From Lachnospiraceae bacterium (GTDB taxonomy: Bacteria; Bacillota; Clostridia; Lachnospirales; Lachnospiraceae): a stretch of 64,000 nucleotides of DNA. Shown one piece after another: positions 52,627 to 60,608 of the stretch. The notes under the pieces are model-generated. The model saw nothing but the letters and a program-made list of their open reading frames with translations. It did not search any database and was not told the DNA's origin. Each line of letters opens with the position of its first letter. Position 1 is the stretch's first letter. The stretch lies in contig CAJTEM010000005.1 in NCBI GenBank assembly GCA_910575255.1, forward strand, positions 118,525 through 182,524, written 5' to 3'. A program made the position numbers and the translations under genes.

Positions 52627-53952
52627 ATGGGATTGGCTACATTTAAAGGCGGCGTCCATCCTTATGAGGGAAAAGAACTGTCCGAGAACAAGCCCACACA
52701 GATCCTGATGCCGAAGGGCGATATGGTATATCCCATGTCCCAGCATATCGGCGCGCCGGCGGCTCCGCTGGTGAAGAAGGGTGACAAGGTGCTGGCAGGC
52801 CAGAAGATCGGTGAAGCGAGTGGATTCATTTCTGCGAATGTCATCTGCTCCGTATCCGGCACCGTCAAGGCAGTGGAGCCGAGGCGCGTGGCAAGCGGTG
52901 CGATGGTCAACTCGGTTGTCGTAGAGAATGATGGCGAGTATCAGAGCGTGGAGGGAATGGGTACAGACAGGGATCCGTCAAAGCTTTCCAAACAGGAGAT
53001 CCGGGATATCGTAAAGGAAGCGGGTATCGTAGGCCTGGGCGGCGCAGGATTTCCGACGCATGTGAAACTGACTCCCAAGAACGAGAACGCAATCGAGTAT
53101 GTTTTGGTGAATGCTGCAGAGTGTGAGCCTTACCTGACCAGCGACTACCGGATGATGTTAGAGGAGCCGGAGAAGCTGATCGGCGGGCTGAAGGTGATGC
53201 TGCAGCTGTTTGAGAAGGCCAAAGGTGTGATCGGCATTGAGAACAACAAGCCGGAAGCGATTAAGAAGCTTCAGGAGATGGTGAAAGACGAGCCGCGGAT
53301 TGAGGTGTGCGAGTTGATGACCAAGTATCCTCAGGGCGGCGAGCGTTCCCTGATCAATGCCATTACCGGGCGGAAGGTGAATTCTTCCATGCTTCCTGCA
53401 GATGCGGGCTGCATTGTAGACAATGTGGACACGGTGATTGCCATTTACATGGCAGTCTGCAAGACAACGCCCCTGATGCGGCGGATTGTGACCGTGACCG
53501 GGGATGCCATTGCCAATCCCCAGAACTATAATGTTAAGATCGGCACGAATTTTCAGGAACTGGTGGAGGCGGCAGGGGGCTTTAAGAGCGAGCCGGAGAA
53601 GCTGATTGCCGGCGGTCCCATGATGGGGATGGCCTTGTTTGGACTGGATATTCCGGTGACAAAGACCAACTCGGCGCTGCTTTGCATGACAAAGGACGAG
53701 GTGGCGGCCAATGAGCCCACCCCTTGTATCCGCTGCGGCAAGTGCGTCAGCGTATGTCCCAGCCACATTGTCCCGGTGATGATGATGAAGGCAGCCTTAA
53801 AGGGGGACTGCGAGAGATTTGAGAAGCTGAACGGCATGGAGTGTGTGGAATGCGGCAGCTGTGCATTTATCTGTCCGGCCAAGCGTCCCCTGACCCAGGC
53901 ATTCAAAGAGATGAGAAAAACGGTTGCAGCCAACCGGAGAAAGAAAGCGTAG
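52627..53952 (+). CDS. rnfC: Rnf complex subunit RnfC (electron input/NADH side)
   Basis: 441-residue peripheral subunit of the ferredoxin:NAD+ oxidoreductase, which pumps Na+ or H+ using ferredoxin electrons. The N-terminal barrel-sandwich region has GGVHPYEGKELSEN. GLGGAGFPTHVKL near 138 is the flavin/NADH-binding loop shared with NuoF-type proteins. Two [4Fe-4S] motifs lie near 365 and 404: CIRCGKCVSVCPSHI and CVECGSCAFICPAKRPL. Length fits clostridial RnfC without the long Gammaproteobacterial tail. First gene of rnfCDGEAB. Confidence 0.95.
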   Translation: MGLATFKGGVHPYEGKELSENKPTQILMPKGDMVYPMSQHIGAPAAPLVKKGDKVLAGQKIGEASGFISANVICSVSGTVKAVEPRRVASGAMVNSVVVENDGEYQSVEGMGTDRDPSKLSKQEIRDIVKEAGIVGLGGAGFPTHVKLTPKNENAIEYVLVNAAECEPYLTSDYRMMLEEPEKLIGGLKVMLQLFEKAKGVIGIENNKPEAIKKLQEMVKDEPRIEVCELMTKYPQGGERSLINAITGRKVNSSMLPADAGCIVDNVDTVIAIYMAVCKTTPLMRRIVTVTGDAIANPQNYNVKIGTNFQELVEAAGGFKSEPEKLIAGGPMMGMALFGLDIPVTKTNSALLCMTKDEVAANEPTPCIRCGKCVSVCPSHIVPVMMMKAALKGDCERFEKLNGMECVECGSCAFICPAKRPLTQAFKEMRKTVAANRRKKA

Positions 53953-53965
53953 GAGGGGAGAAGAG

Positions 53966-54892
53966 ATGAGCAAATTATTAAACGTATCGGCATCCCCGCA
54001 CGTTCGGAGCAAAGAGACTACCCAGAGTATTATGGCAGATGTGTGTATCGCCATGCTGCCGGCAACTGCGTTTGGTGTGTTCCAGTTCGGATTCCATGCG
54101 TTGCTGGTTCTGATCGTTACGGTGGCTGCCTGCGTGCTGAGTGAGTATGTGTTTCAGAAGATGATGAAGCTGCCCCTGACGGTATCTGACATGAGTGCAG
54201 TGGTGACAGGGATGATCCTGGCTCTGAATATGCCGGCGAATATCCCGCTGTGGATTCCGGCTCTGGGCGGCATTTTTGCCATTATTGTGGTAAAGCAGCT
54301 TTACGGCGGTATCGGGCAGAACTTCATGAACCCGGCTTTGGCCGGAAGATGTTTCCTGTTGATCTCCTTTGCCGGGAAGATGTCGGATTTTGCCATGGAC
54401 GGATGGACCGGAGCAACTCCGCTGGCCCAGTTAAAGGCCGGTGAGACCGTGGATGTGGCTGCTATGTTTATCGGTAAGATTCCGGGAACCATTGGTGAGG
54501 TTTCCGTGATCGCACTGTTAATCGGCGGCATTTATCTGGCAGTGAAGAAAGTGATTTCCCTGCGGATTCCGGTTACATATATTCTTACGGTAGCTGTGTT
54601 TGCCTTCATTTTCGGCAAGCAGGATATGACCTATGTGATAGCTCATATCTGCGGCGGCGGTCTGGTGTTCGGCGCTTTCTTTATGGCTACGGATTATGTG
54701 ACCAGCCCCATCACCCCCAAGGGGCAGATCGTGTTCGGTGTTCTGCTGGGTATCCTTACCGGGCTGTTCCGTATCTTCGGCGGCTCTGCAGAGGGTGTTT
54801 CCTATGCGATTATCATCAGCAACCTGCTGGTTCCGCTGATTGAAAGGTTTACCCTTCCGACGGCATTTGGAAAGGAGGGCAAAAAGTCATGA
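53966..54892 (+). CDS. rnfD: Rnf complex subunit RnfD
   Basis: 308-residue membrane subunit with about nine helices and a covalently bound FMN. LLNVSASPHVRSKETTQSIMADV at the N-terminus is typical. PLTVSDMSAVVTGMILALNMP near 74 follows, and the FMN attachment loop is in DGWTGATPLAQLKAG near 150 (Thr of GATPL). FFMATDYVTSPITPKGQI near 235 is highly conserved. AGGAGGGG precedes ATG 53966; the in-frame ATG at 53924 lies inside rnfC. The stop overlaps the rnfG start (ATGA). Confidence 0.95.
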   Translation: MSKLLNVSASPHVRSKETTQSIMADVCIAMLPATAFGVFQFGFHALLVLIVTVAACVLSEYVFQKMMKLPLTVSDMSAVVTGMILALNMPANIPLWIPALGGIFAIIVVKQLYGGIGQNFMNPALAGRCFLLISFAGKMSDFAMDGWTGATPLAQLKAGETVDVAAMFIGKIPGTIGEVSVIALLIGGIYLAVKKVISLRIPVTYILTVAVFAFIFGKQDMTYVIAHICGGGLVFGAFFMATDYVTSPITPKGQIVFGVLLGILTGLFRIFGGSAEGVSYAIIISNLLVPLIERFTLPTAFGKEGKKS

Positions 54893-55497
54893 GTAAAGGT
54901 GGGTTTATGAAGGACGCCCTGATCCTGTTTGCGATCACTCTGGTGGCAGGAGCGTGTCTGGGCGGAGTTTATGAGGCGACGAAGGAGCCGATTGCCGCAG
55001 CCAATCTTGCGGCAAAGGAGGAGGCATACCGGACCGTTCTGCCGGATGCAGCATCTTTTGAGGCGGATGATATGACGGATGTGATGGCGTCTGCCAATGC
55101 GGAAGTCAGCGGTCTGGGCTATGGGAATGTAACCGTGGATGAGGCGGCGGTCGCTCTGGATGGTTCCGGAACACCGATGGGATATGTGGTTACCACGACC
55201 TCCAAGGACGGCTACGGCGGTGCGATCACGGTTTCCGTAGGCGTGCTGGCTGACGGCACGGTCAACGGTATTGCATTTCTTACTCTTGCCGAGACGGCCG
55301 GCCTTGGTATGAACGCCGATACAGACTGGAAGAATCAGTATGCGGGCAAGAATGTGGATGCGTTCTCCGTGACCAAGAACAGCGCGTCTGCAGAAAATGA
55401 GATCAATGCCATCAGCGGCGCGACGATCACTTCCAATGCAGTGACCGGAGCAGTAAATACGGCAGTTTACTTTGTAAAGAACTGCCTGGCGCAGTAG
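54889..55497 (+). CDS. rnfG: Rnf complex subunit RnfG (covalent FMN protein)
   Basis: 202 residues, one N-terminal helix (about 8-28) and an extracytoplasmic FMN domain. The flavinylation motif is intact: NAISGATITSNAVTGAVN near 175-192, with the FMN-accepting Thr in SGATITS. GYGGAITVSVGVLADGTVNGIAFL and ETAGLGMNAD are family segments. It relays electrons between RnfD/E/A and RnfB/C. Start ATG overlaps the rnfD stop and follows AAGGAGGGC. Confidence 0.95.
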   Translation: MSKGGFMKDALILFAITLVAGACLGGVYEATKEPIAAANLAAKEEAYRTVLPDAASFEADDMTDVMASANAEVSGLGYGNVTVDEAAVALDGSGTPMGYVVTTTSKDGYGGAITVSVGVLADGTVNGIAFLTLAETAGLGMNADTDWKNQYAGKNVDAFSVTKNSASAENEINAISGATITSNAVTGAVNTAVYFVKNCLAQ

Positions 55498-55510
55498 GAG
55501 GTGGGAAATC

Positions 55511-56344
55511 ATGAATAAATGTATAGAACGTATTTACAACGGCATTATCAAGGAAAACCCGACCTTTGTGCTGATGCTGGGCATGTGTCCCACCCTGGCG
55601 GTTACCACCACGGCAGTCAACGGCGTGGGAATGGGACTATCCACCACGGCAGTTCTGGTGTTTTCCAACCTGATCATTTCCGCCTTGCGGAAGATCATCC
55701 CGGACCGGGTGAGAATTCCGGCTTATATTGTTATTGTGGCATCTCTGGTTACCATCGTTCAGCTGCTTTTACAGGCATTTGTTCCCAGCCTGTACAGTTC
55801 TCTGGGTATCTTCATCCCGCTGATCGTGGTGAACTGTATCATTCTGGGCCGTGCCGAGGCTTATGCGGCAAAGAACGGCCCGCTGGAGTCGGCGTTTGAC
55901 GGGATCGGTATGGGCCTTGGTTTCACGGTGGGCCTTACCTGTATCGCCATTGTCCGTGAGATTCTGGGAGCCGGCGCGGTGTTTGGTATGGCTTTCATTC
56001 CGGAGGATTTCCGGATCACCATCTTTGGCCTTGCTCCGGGCGCATTCTTTGTGCTGGCCGGTCTGACTGCTTTGCAGAACAAGTTTAAGGCTCCGTCTGC
56101 AACCAACGGCTCTGCGCCTTCATCCGGCCTGGCCTGCGGCGGCAACTGTGCAAGCTGCAGCGGCGCTTCCTGCATGTCCAACCACGCGGCCCTGGAGGCA
56201 GTGAGGGAGAAGGCAGAGGCAGAGGCGGCAGCGGCAAAGAAGGCAGCAGCCGAGAAGGCGGCGGCAGCAAAGAAGGCGGCGGCAGAGAAGGCAGCAGCGG
56301 AAAAAGCGGCCGGGCAGAACGCTCAGGCAGCGGACAAAGAATAA
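55511..56344 (+). CDS. rnfE: Rnf complex subunit RnfE with Cys-rich and Ala/Lys-rich C-terminal extension
   Basis: 277 residues; the conserved six-helix part covers about 1-195 (NGIIKENPTFVLMLGMCPTLAVTT, NCIILGRAEAYAAKNGPLESAFDGIGMGLGF; key Cys in MLGMCPTLAVT and VVNCIILGRAEAYA). After it come a Cys-rich linker, CGGNCASCSGASCMSN, near 214, and about 45 residues of EAAAAKKAAAEKAA-type repeat, predicted to be a charged helix. The extension is not needed for the core function and varies between relatives; its role is unknown. GGAGG precedes the ATG. Confidence 0.93.
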   Translation: MNKCIERIYNGIIKENPTFVLMLGMCPTLAVTTTAVNGVGMGLSTTAVLVFSNLIISALRKIIPDRVRIPAYIVIVASLVTIVQLLLQAFVPSLYSSLGIFIPLIVVNCIILGRAEAYAAKNGPLESAFDGIGMGLGFTVGLTCIAIVREILGAGAVFGMAFIPEDFRITIFGLAPGAFFVLAGLTALQNKFKAPSATNGSAPSSGLACGGNCASCSGASCMSNHAALEAVREKAEAEAAAAKKAAAEKAAAAKKAAAEKAAAEKAAGQNAQAADKE

Positions 56345-56358
56345 GGAGGGCGCGATAG

Positions 56359-56937
56359 ATGAAAGAGTTGATTTTAGTAATTGTAGGCGCCGCCCTGGTG
56401 AATAACATTATCCTGAGCCAGTTCCAGGGCCTGTGCCCGTTCTTAGGCGTATCCAAGAAGGTAGATACTTCTCTCGGCATGGGCGGAGCGGTCATCTTTG
56501 TAATTGTGCTGGCATCGATTGTGACGAACCTGATCTATACCTTCGTCCTGGTCCCCTTTGATGTCACATATCTGCAGACCATTGCCTTTATCCTGGTGAT
56601 TGCCGCTCTGGTGCAGTTCGTGGAGATGTTCTTAAAGAAGAATGTTCCTTCCCTGTATCAGGCCCTGGGCGTGTTCCTGCCTCTGATCACCACTAACTGC
56701 GCCGTTCTGGGTTCTGCCCTGACCAATGTGCAGAAGGAGTACAATTTTATTTTCAGTGTGGCGAACGGTTTTGGTACGGCAGTGGGCTTTACGGTGGCGA
56801 TTGTACTGTTGGCAAGCATCCGTGAAAGCATTGAGGACAACGATATCCCCTTCAACTTCCAGGGGTCTCCGATTGTACTGATCACCTCCGGTCTGATGGC
56901 AATCGCATTCATGGGCTTTTCCGGCCTGATTAAATAG
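56359..56937 (+). CDS. rnfA: Rnf complex subunit RnfA
   Basis: 192-residue membrane subunit with six helices, homologous to RnfE. ALVNNIILSQFQGLCPFLGVSKK near residue 14-36 (core QFQGLCPFLGVS) and GVFLPLITTNCAVLGSAL near 108 carry the conserved Cys pair that holds a membrane-embedded [2Fe-2S] cluster between RnfA and RnfE. AAGGAGGGC lies before the ATG, and rnfB follows after 15 nt. Confidence 0.96.
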   Translation: MKELILVIVGAALVNNIILSQFQGLCPFLGVSKKVDTSLGMGGAVIFVIVLASIVTNLIYTFVLVPFDVTYLQTIAFILVIAALVQFVEMFLKKNVPSLYQALGVFLPLITTNCAVLGSALTNVQKEYNFIFSVANGFGTAVGFTVAIVLLASIRESIEDNDIPFNFQGSPIVLITSGLMAIAFMGFSGLIK

Positions 56938-56952
56938 GGGGTGGCTTAAAAG

Positions 56953-57744
56953 ATGAATATGACAGGTTTGCTTTTAGCGGCAGTCATCATCGGCGCCATC
57001 GGTATCGTTATCGGTGTGCTGCTGGGGATTGCCAGTGAGCAGTTTAAAGTAGAAGTGGATGAAAAAGAGATTCTGGTCCGTGCAGAGCTTCCCGGCAACA
57101 ACTGCGGCGGCTGCGGCTTCCCGGGCTGTGACGGTTTAGCTGCTGCCATTGCCGCCGGCACGGCTGCTGTCAATGCCTGCCCGGTAGGCGGTCCTGCAGT
57201 GGCGGATAAGATCGCGGCCATCATGGGCGTGGAGAGCGGCGGAACGGAGAAAAAGGTTGCTTTTGTAAAATGTAAAGGTACCTGCGATAAGGCCCGGGTT
57301 CAGTATAACTATTTCGGAATCGACGACTGCGCCAAGGTGGCAGTTGTCCCCGGAGGCGGCGAGAAGGCCTGTACTTATGGATGTATGGGCTACGGCTCCT
57401 GCGTGAAGGCCTGTGCCTTTGACGCGATCCATGTTGTGGATGGAGTGGCAGTGGTTGACAAGGAAAAGTGCGTGGCCTGCGGTAAATGCGTAGCCACCTG
57501 CCCGAACCGTCTGATCGAGCTGGTGCCCTACTCAGCAGAGCATCTGGTACAGTGCTCCTCCCATGATAAGGGCAAGGATGTGAAGGCCAAGTGCGACAAC
57601 GGCTGTATTGCCTGTACGCTTTGTACCAAGCAGTGTGAGTTCGATGCCATCCATATGGATAACAATGTGGCGGTAATCGACTACAGCAAGTGCACCAATT
57701 GCGGCAAATGCGCGGCAAAGTGTCCGTCTAAAGTGATTCTTTAA
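56953..57744 (+). CDS. rnfB: Rnf complex subunit RnfB (ferredoxin-oxidising)
   Basis: 263 residues. One N-terminal membrane helix (about 4-27), then the Fe-S domain with NNCGGCGFPGCDGLAAAIAAG (core CGGCGFPGC) near 46-66. Two further ferredoxin-like pairs follow: YGSCVKACAFDAI and CVACGKCVATCPNRL near 140-185, then CIACTLCTKQCEFDAIHMD and CTNCGKCAAKCPSKVI near the C-terminus. It takes electrons from reduced ferredoxin. Last rnf gene; a terminator follows at 57771. Confidence 0.96.
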   Translation: MNMTGLLLAAVIIGAIGIVIGVLLGIASEQFKVEVDEKEILVRAELPGNNCGGCGFPGCDGLAAAIAAGTAAVNACPVGGPAVADKIAAIMGVESGGTEKKVAFVKCKGTCDKARVQYNYFGIDDCAKVAVVPGGGEKACTYGCMGYGSCVKACAFDAIHVVDGVAVVDKEKCVACGKCVATCPNRLIELVPYSAEHLVQCSSHDKGKDVKAKCDNGCIACTLCTKQCEFDAIHMDNNVAVIDYSKCTNCGKCAAKCPSKVIL

Positions 57745-57770
57745 CATACGGCAGGGGGGTTCTCACATAC

Positions 57771-57804
57771 GCGGGACTGGATCGAAGGATTCGGTCCCGC
57801 TTTT
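57771..57804 (+). terminator. Intrinsic terminator of the rnf operon
   Basis: GCGGGAC and GTCCCGC enclose an inner ATC/GAT pairing (57771-57800), followed by TTTT. The remaining 300 nt to 58101 show no gene; a GCCGGTT/AACCTGGCGG-type short inverted match lies near 58035-58060. Confidence 0.85.
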
Positions 57805-58101
57805 ATGCTGCTTTACCAATGGCTTCCCGGTCGGTAAGCAAGTGCCGTTTTGTGTGGCTGCGCGGAACTCTTTTTCCGGAGCATACCTTTCGGAATCCCG
57901 TCTTGTAAAAAGTGAGGCTCCCTGTTTTTTCTGCCGGGAAAATAACTTGCCCAAGGCTATGAAATATGATATACTGATATACGTGGCAGAAGCTCTCCAT
58001 GTGTTTAGGACGCGGCGGTTTTCTGTCGCATTTGTAACCTGGCGGCTTCGCCGGTTATTTACATAGTTATCAATTATCATAACTGCTTTTAGGAATGGAG
58101 A

Positions 58102-60222
58102 GTGAGCTTTATTAACGGGAAGAAGAGTCCCAGACAGACAATACTGATTGCAGATGATTCGGAGATGAACCGGTCAATTCTGACAGACATGCTGGGCGAC
58201 GAGTATGAGATTATGGAAGCGGAGAACGGAGTAGAGGCAGTCTCGATTCTCCAAAAATACGGGAATGCGATCTCTTTGCTGCTGCTTGATATCGTTATGC
58301 CGGAGATGGATGGTTTCGGCGTCCTGAACGTGATGAACAAGCATCGCTGGATCGAGGATATCCCGGTGATTGTGATTTCGGCGGAGACGGCATCCACGCA
58401 TGTGGAGCGTGCTTATGAGCTGGGAGTTACGGAGTTTATCAGCCGGCCCTTTGACGCATTGATTCTCCATCGGCGTGTGGTGAATACGATCCTGCTTTAT
58501 GCAAAGCAAAAGAAGCTGATTGATTTGGTTACGGATCAGATTTACGAAAAAGAGCAGCAGAGCGGGCTGATGGTGGATATCCTGAGTCATATCGTAGAGT
58601 TCAGGAATGGTGAAAGCGGACAGCATGTGCTGCATATCCGCACTTTGACGGAGCTGTTATTAAAGCATCTGGGGCACATTGACAGCAAGTATCAGTTCCC
58701 AAGATCTGAGATTTCTCTGATTTGCACGGCTTCGGCTCTGCATGATATCGGAAAAATAGCGATACCGGGGGAGGTGCTGAATAAGCCCGGACGTCTGACC
58801 GATGAAGAGTTTGAGATTATGAAGAAGCATACGCTGATCGGCGCCGAGATGCTGAAGGCATTGCCCATGCATCAGGAGGAGCCGCTGGTTAAGAAGGCAT
58901 ATGAGATTTGCCGCTGGCATCATGAGCGTTATGACGGACGTGGTTATCCGGACGGACTTAAGGGGGAGGAGATTCCGGTTTCTGCCCAGGTGGTGGCATT
59001 GGCAGATGTTTACGATGCCCTGACCAGTGAGCGTGTGTATAAGAAGGCGTTTACTCATGATGTGGCAATTCAGATGATTTTGGAAGGCAAGTGCGGCCAG
59101 TTCAACCCGATGCTGATGGAGTGCTTAAGGGAGATCGAAAGCGTCCTGCAAGAGGAGCTTCAGGGGGACAGCGATGTCCGGACAAGTATGAGGCAGATGC
59201 AGAATGTGGCGGAGGAACTGCTGCACCACGAGGAGCTTTCTGCTTCGGAGCGTACTTTACAGCTTCTGGAGCATGAGAGGATGAAATACCGGTTCTATGC
59301 AGACATGTCGGAGGAGATTCAGTTCGAGTATACCGTGGCTCCGTCGATGGTGACTTTGTCCGCTTATGGAGCGAGGAAGCTGGGACTGGATGAGATTCTG
59401 ATGGATCCGCATAATAATGAAAAGGTTCAGGAGATGATGGGGACCGGGACCCTGCGTGCCATTTCCAATGAATTGCGGGGAACTACGCCGGAGCATCCGC
59501 AGGTCAAATATGACCATGAGGTCTGCATTAACGGCGAGAAGCGATGGATGAGGACAATCGGCCGGGCCATGTGGTCGGCAGACGAGCCTCCGCGCTATAT
59601 GGGAGCGATCGGAAAGACAACAGATATCCATGATGAGCGGACGCGGATCGATGCCCTGGTGCAGATGGCGTCCCACGATTCCATGACCGGACTGTTTAAT
59701 CACAATTATGCCAAGGAACGGATCCGGGAGAGGCTGCAGAACCGGCCCAATGGGAAGTTTGCGCTGGCCATTTTTGACTTGGATCATTTTAAGTCGGCTA
59801 ATGATAATTATGGGCATATGTTTGGGGATAAGGTATTGATTCATATGGCAGAGCGGCTGCGCCGGAGTATCCGGGGCGGAGACATTGCAGCAAGGGTCGG
59901 CGGAGATGAATTCCTGATTTTTCTGGAATATAAGGAGGAGGCGGAGACAGCGATCCAAAGGATCTTCACCTCTCTGGAGGGAACCTTTGAGGATTTCCAG
60001 ATTTCTGTCAGCATGGGTGTTGTCCGTACCGATATGGTTGGAATCGATTATGATGAGCTGTTTCATGCGGCAGACCAGGCTCTTTACGCCGTGAAGCGTT
60101 CAGGAAGAGGAAAGTATCGTTTTTATGATGATTCTATGTATGGAATGTTATCCGTAATCTCGCCGATTGACGGCAGTGAAGAAAAACCTGCAGATCAGAC
60201 AGGAGAAAGAGGCATGCTATGA
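58102..60222 (+). CDS. Response regulator with HD-GYP, PAS and GGDEF domains
   Basis: 706-residue cytosolic signalling protein. Receiver domain (about 12-130) with the phospho-acceptor Asp in LLLLDIVMPEMDGFG. HD-GYP phosphodiesterase domain (about 155-345) with ALHDIGKIAIP and HHERYDGRGYPDGLKGEEIP, both metal motifs intact. PAS-like domain (about 395-510). GGDEF cyclase domain (about 525-690) with the active site RVGGDEFLIF and an inhibitory-site RGGD five residues before it. It can thus both make and break cyclic di-GMP (or related cyclic dinucleotides) under phosphorylation control. GTG start after AGGA...GGAG. The stop overlaps the HPt gene start (ATGA). Confidence 0.92.
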   Translation: MSFINGKKSPRQTILIADDSEMNRSILTDMLGDEYEIMEAENGVEAVSILQKYGNAISLLLLDIVMPEMDGFGVLNVMNKHRWIEDIPVIVISAETASTHVERAYELGVTEFISRPFDALILHRRVVNTILLYAKQKKLIDLVTDQIYEKEQQSGLMVDILSHIVEFRNGESGQHVLHIRTLTELLLKHLGHIDSKYQFPRSEISLICTASALHDIGKIAIPGEVLNKPGRLTDEEFEIMKKHTLIGAEMLKALPMHQEEPLVKKAYEICRWHHERYDGRGYPDGLKGEEIPVSAQVVALADVYDALTSERVYKKAFTHDVAIQMILEGKCGQFNPMLMECLREIESVLQEELQGDSDVRTSMRQMQNVAEELLHHEELSASERTLQLLEHERMKYRFYADMSEEIQFEYTVAPSMVTLSAYGARKLGLDEILMDPHNNEKVQEMMGTGTLRAISNELRGTTPEHPQVKYDHEVCINGEKRWMRTIGRAMWSADEPPRYMGAIGKTTDIHDERTRIDALVQMASHDSMTGLFNHNYAKERIRERLQNRPNGKFALAIFDLDHFKSANDNYGHMFGDKVLIHMAERLRRSIRGGDIAARVGGDEFLIFLEYKEEAETAIQRIFTSLEGTFEDFQISVSMGVVRTDMVGIDYDELFHAADQALYAVKRSGRGKYRFYDDSMYGMLSVISPIDGSEEKPADQTGERGML

Positions 60223-60581
60223 CGTTGAAAGAGTGCTATACTGCTTTAGAGGGAGACTATGAGGAAGTGATTACCCGCCTGCGCAGTGAGAAGATGGTTC
60301 AGAAGTTTGTTCTGAAATTTCTGAATGACAAGAGCCATGAGCTGCTTGTGACATCTATGGAGACGAAGAATTACGAAGAGGCGTTTCGGGCTGCCCATAC
60401 GATCAAGGGGGTATGTCAGAATCTGAGCTTTACCAGGCTGTATGAGTCGAGCCATATTCTGACTGAGAATCTCCGTACCGGATATGGGGATGAGACCGAC
60501 GGGCTGGTACAGCGGGTAGAGAAGGACTATCAGCAGACAATAGCAGCAATTAAGGAGTTACAGGCAGAAAATCCATCCTAA
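60219..60581 (+). CDS. HPt domain phosphotransfer protein
   Basis: 120 residues, almost entirely a four-helix HPt domain. The phosphorylatable His is in RAAHTIKGVCQNLSF near residue 57. FVLKFLNDKSHELLVTSMETKNYEEA precedes it as the first helices. It probably shuttles phosphate between the hybrid kinase encoded next and the receiver of the HD-GYP/GGDEF protein. Overlaps the upstream gene by four bases, with the kinase 27 nt downstream, so the three form one operon. Confidence 0.9.
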   Translation: MTLKECYTALEGDYEEVITRLRSEKMVQKFVLKFLNDKSHELLVTSMETKNYEEAFRAAHTIKGVCQNLSFTRLYESSHILTENLRTGYGDETDGLVQRVEKDYQQTIAAIKELQAENPS

Positions 60582-60608
60582 ACAGGAATGGGTCTTCAGG
60601 GGGATTTA

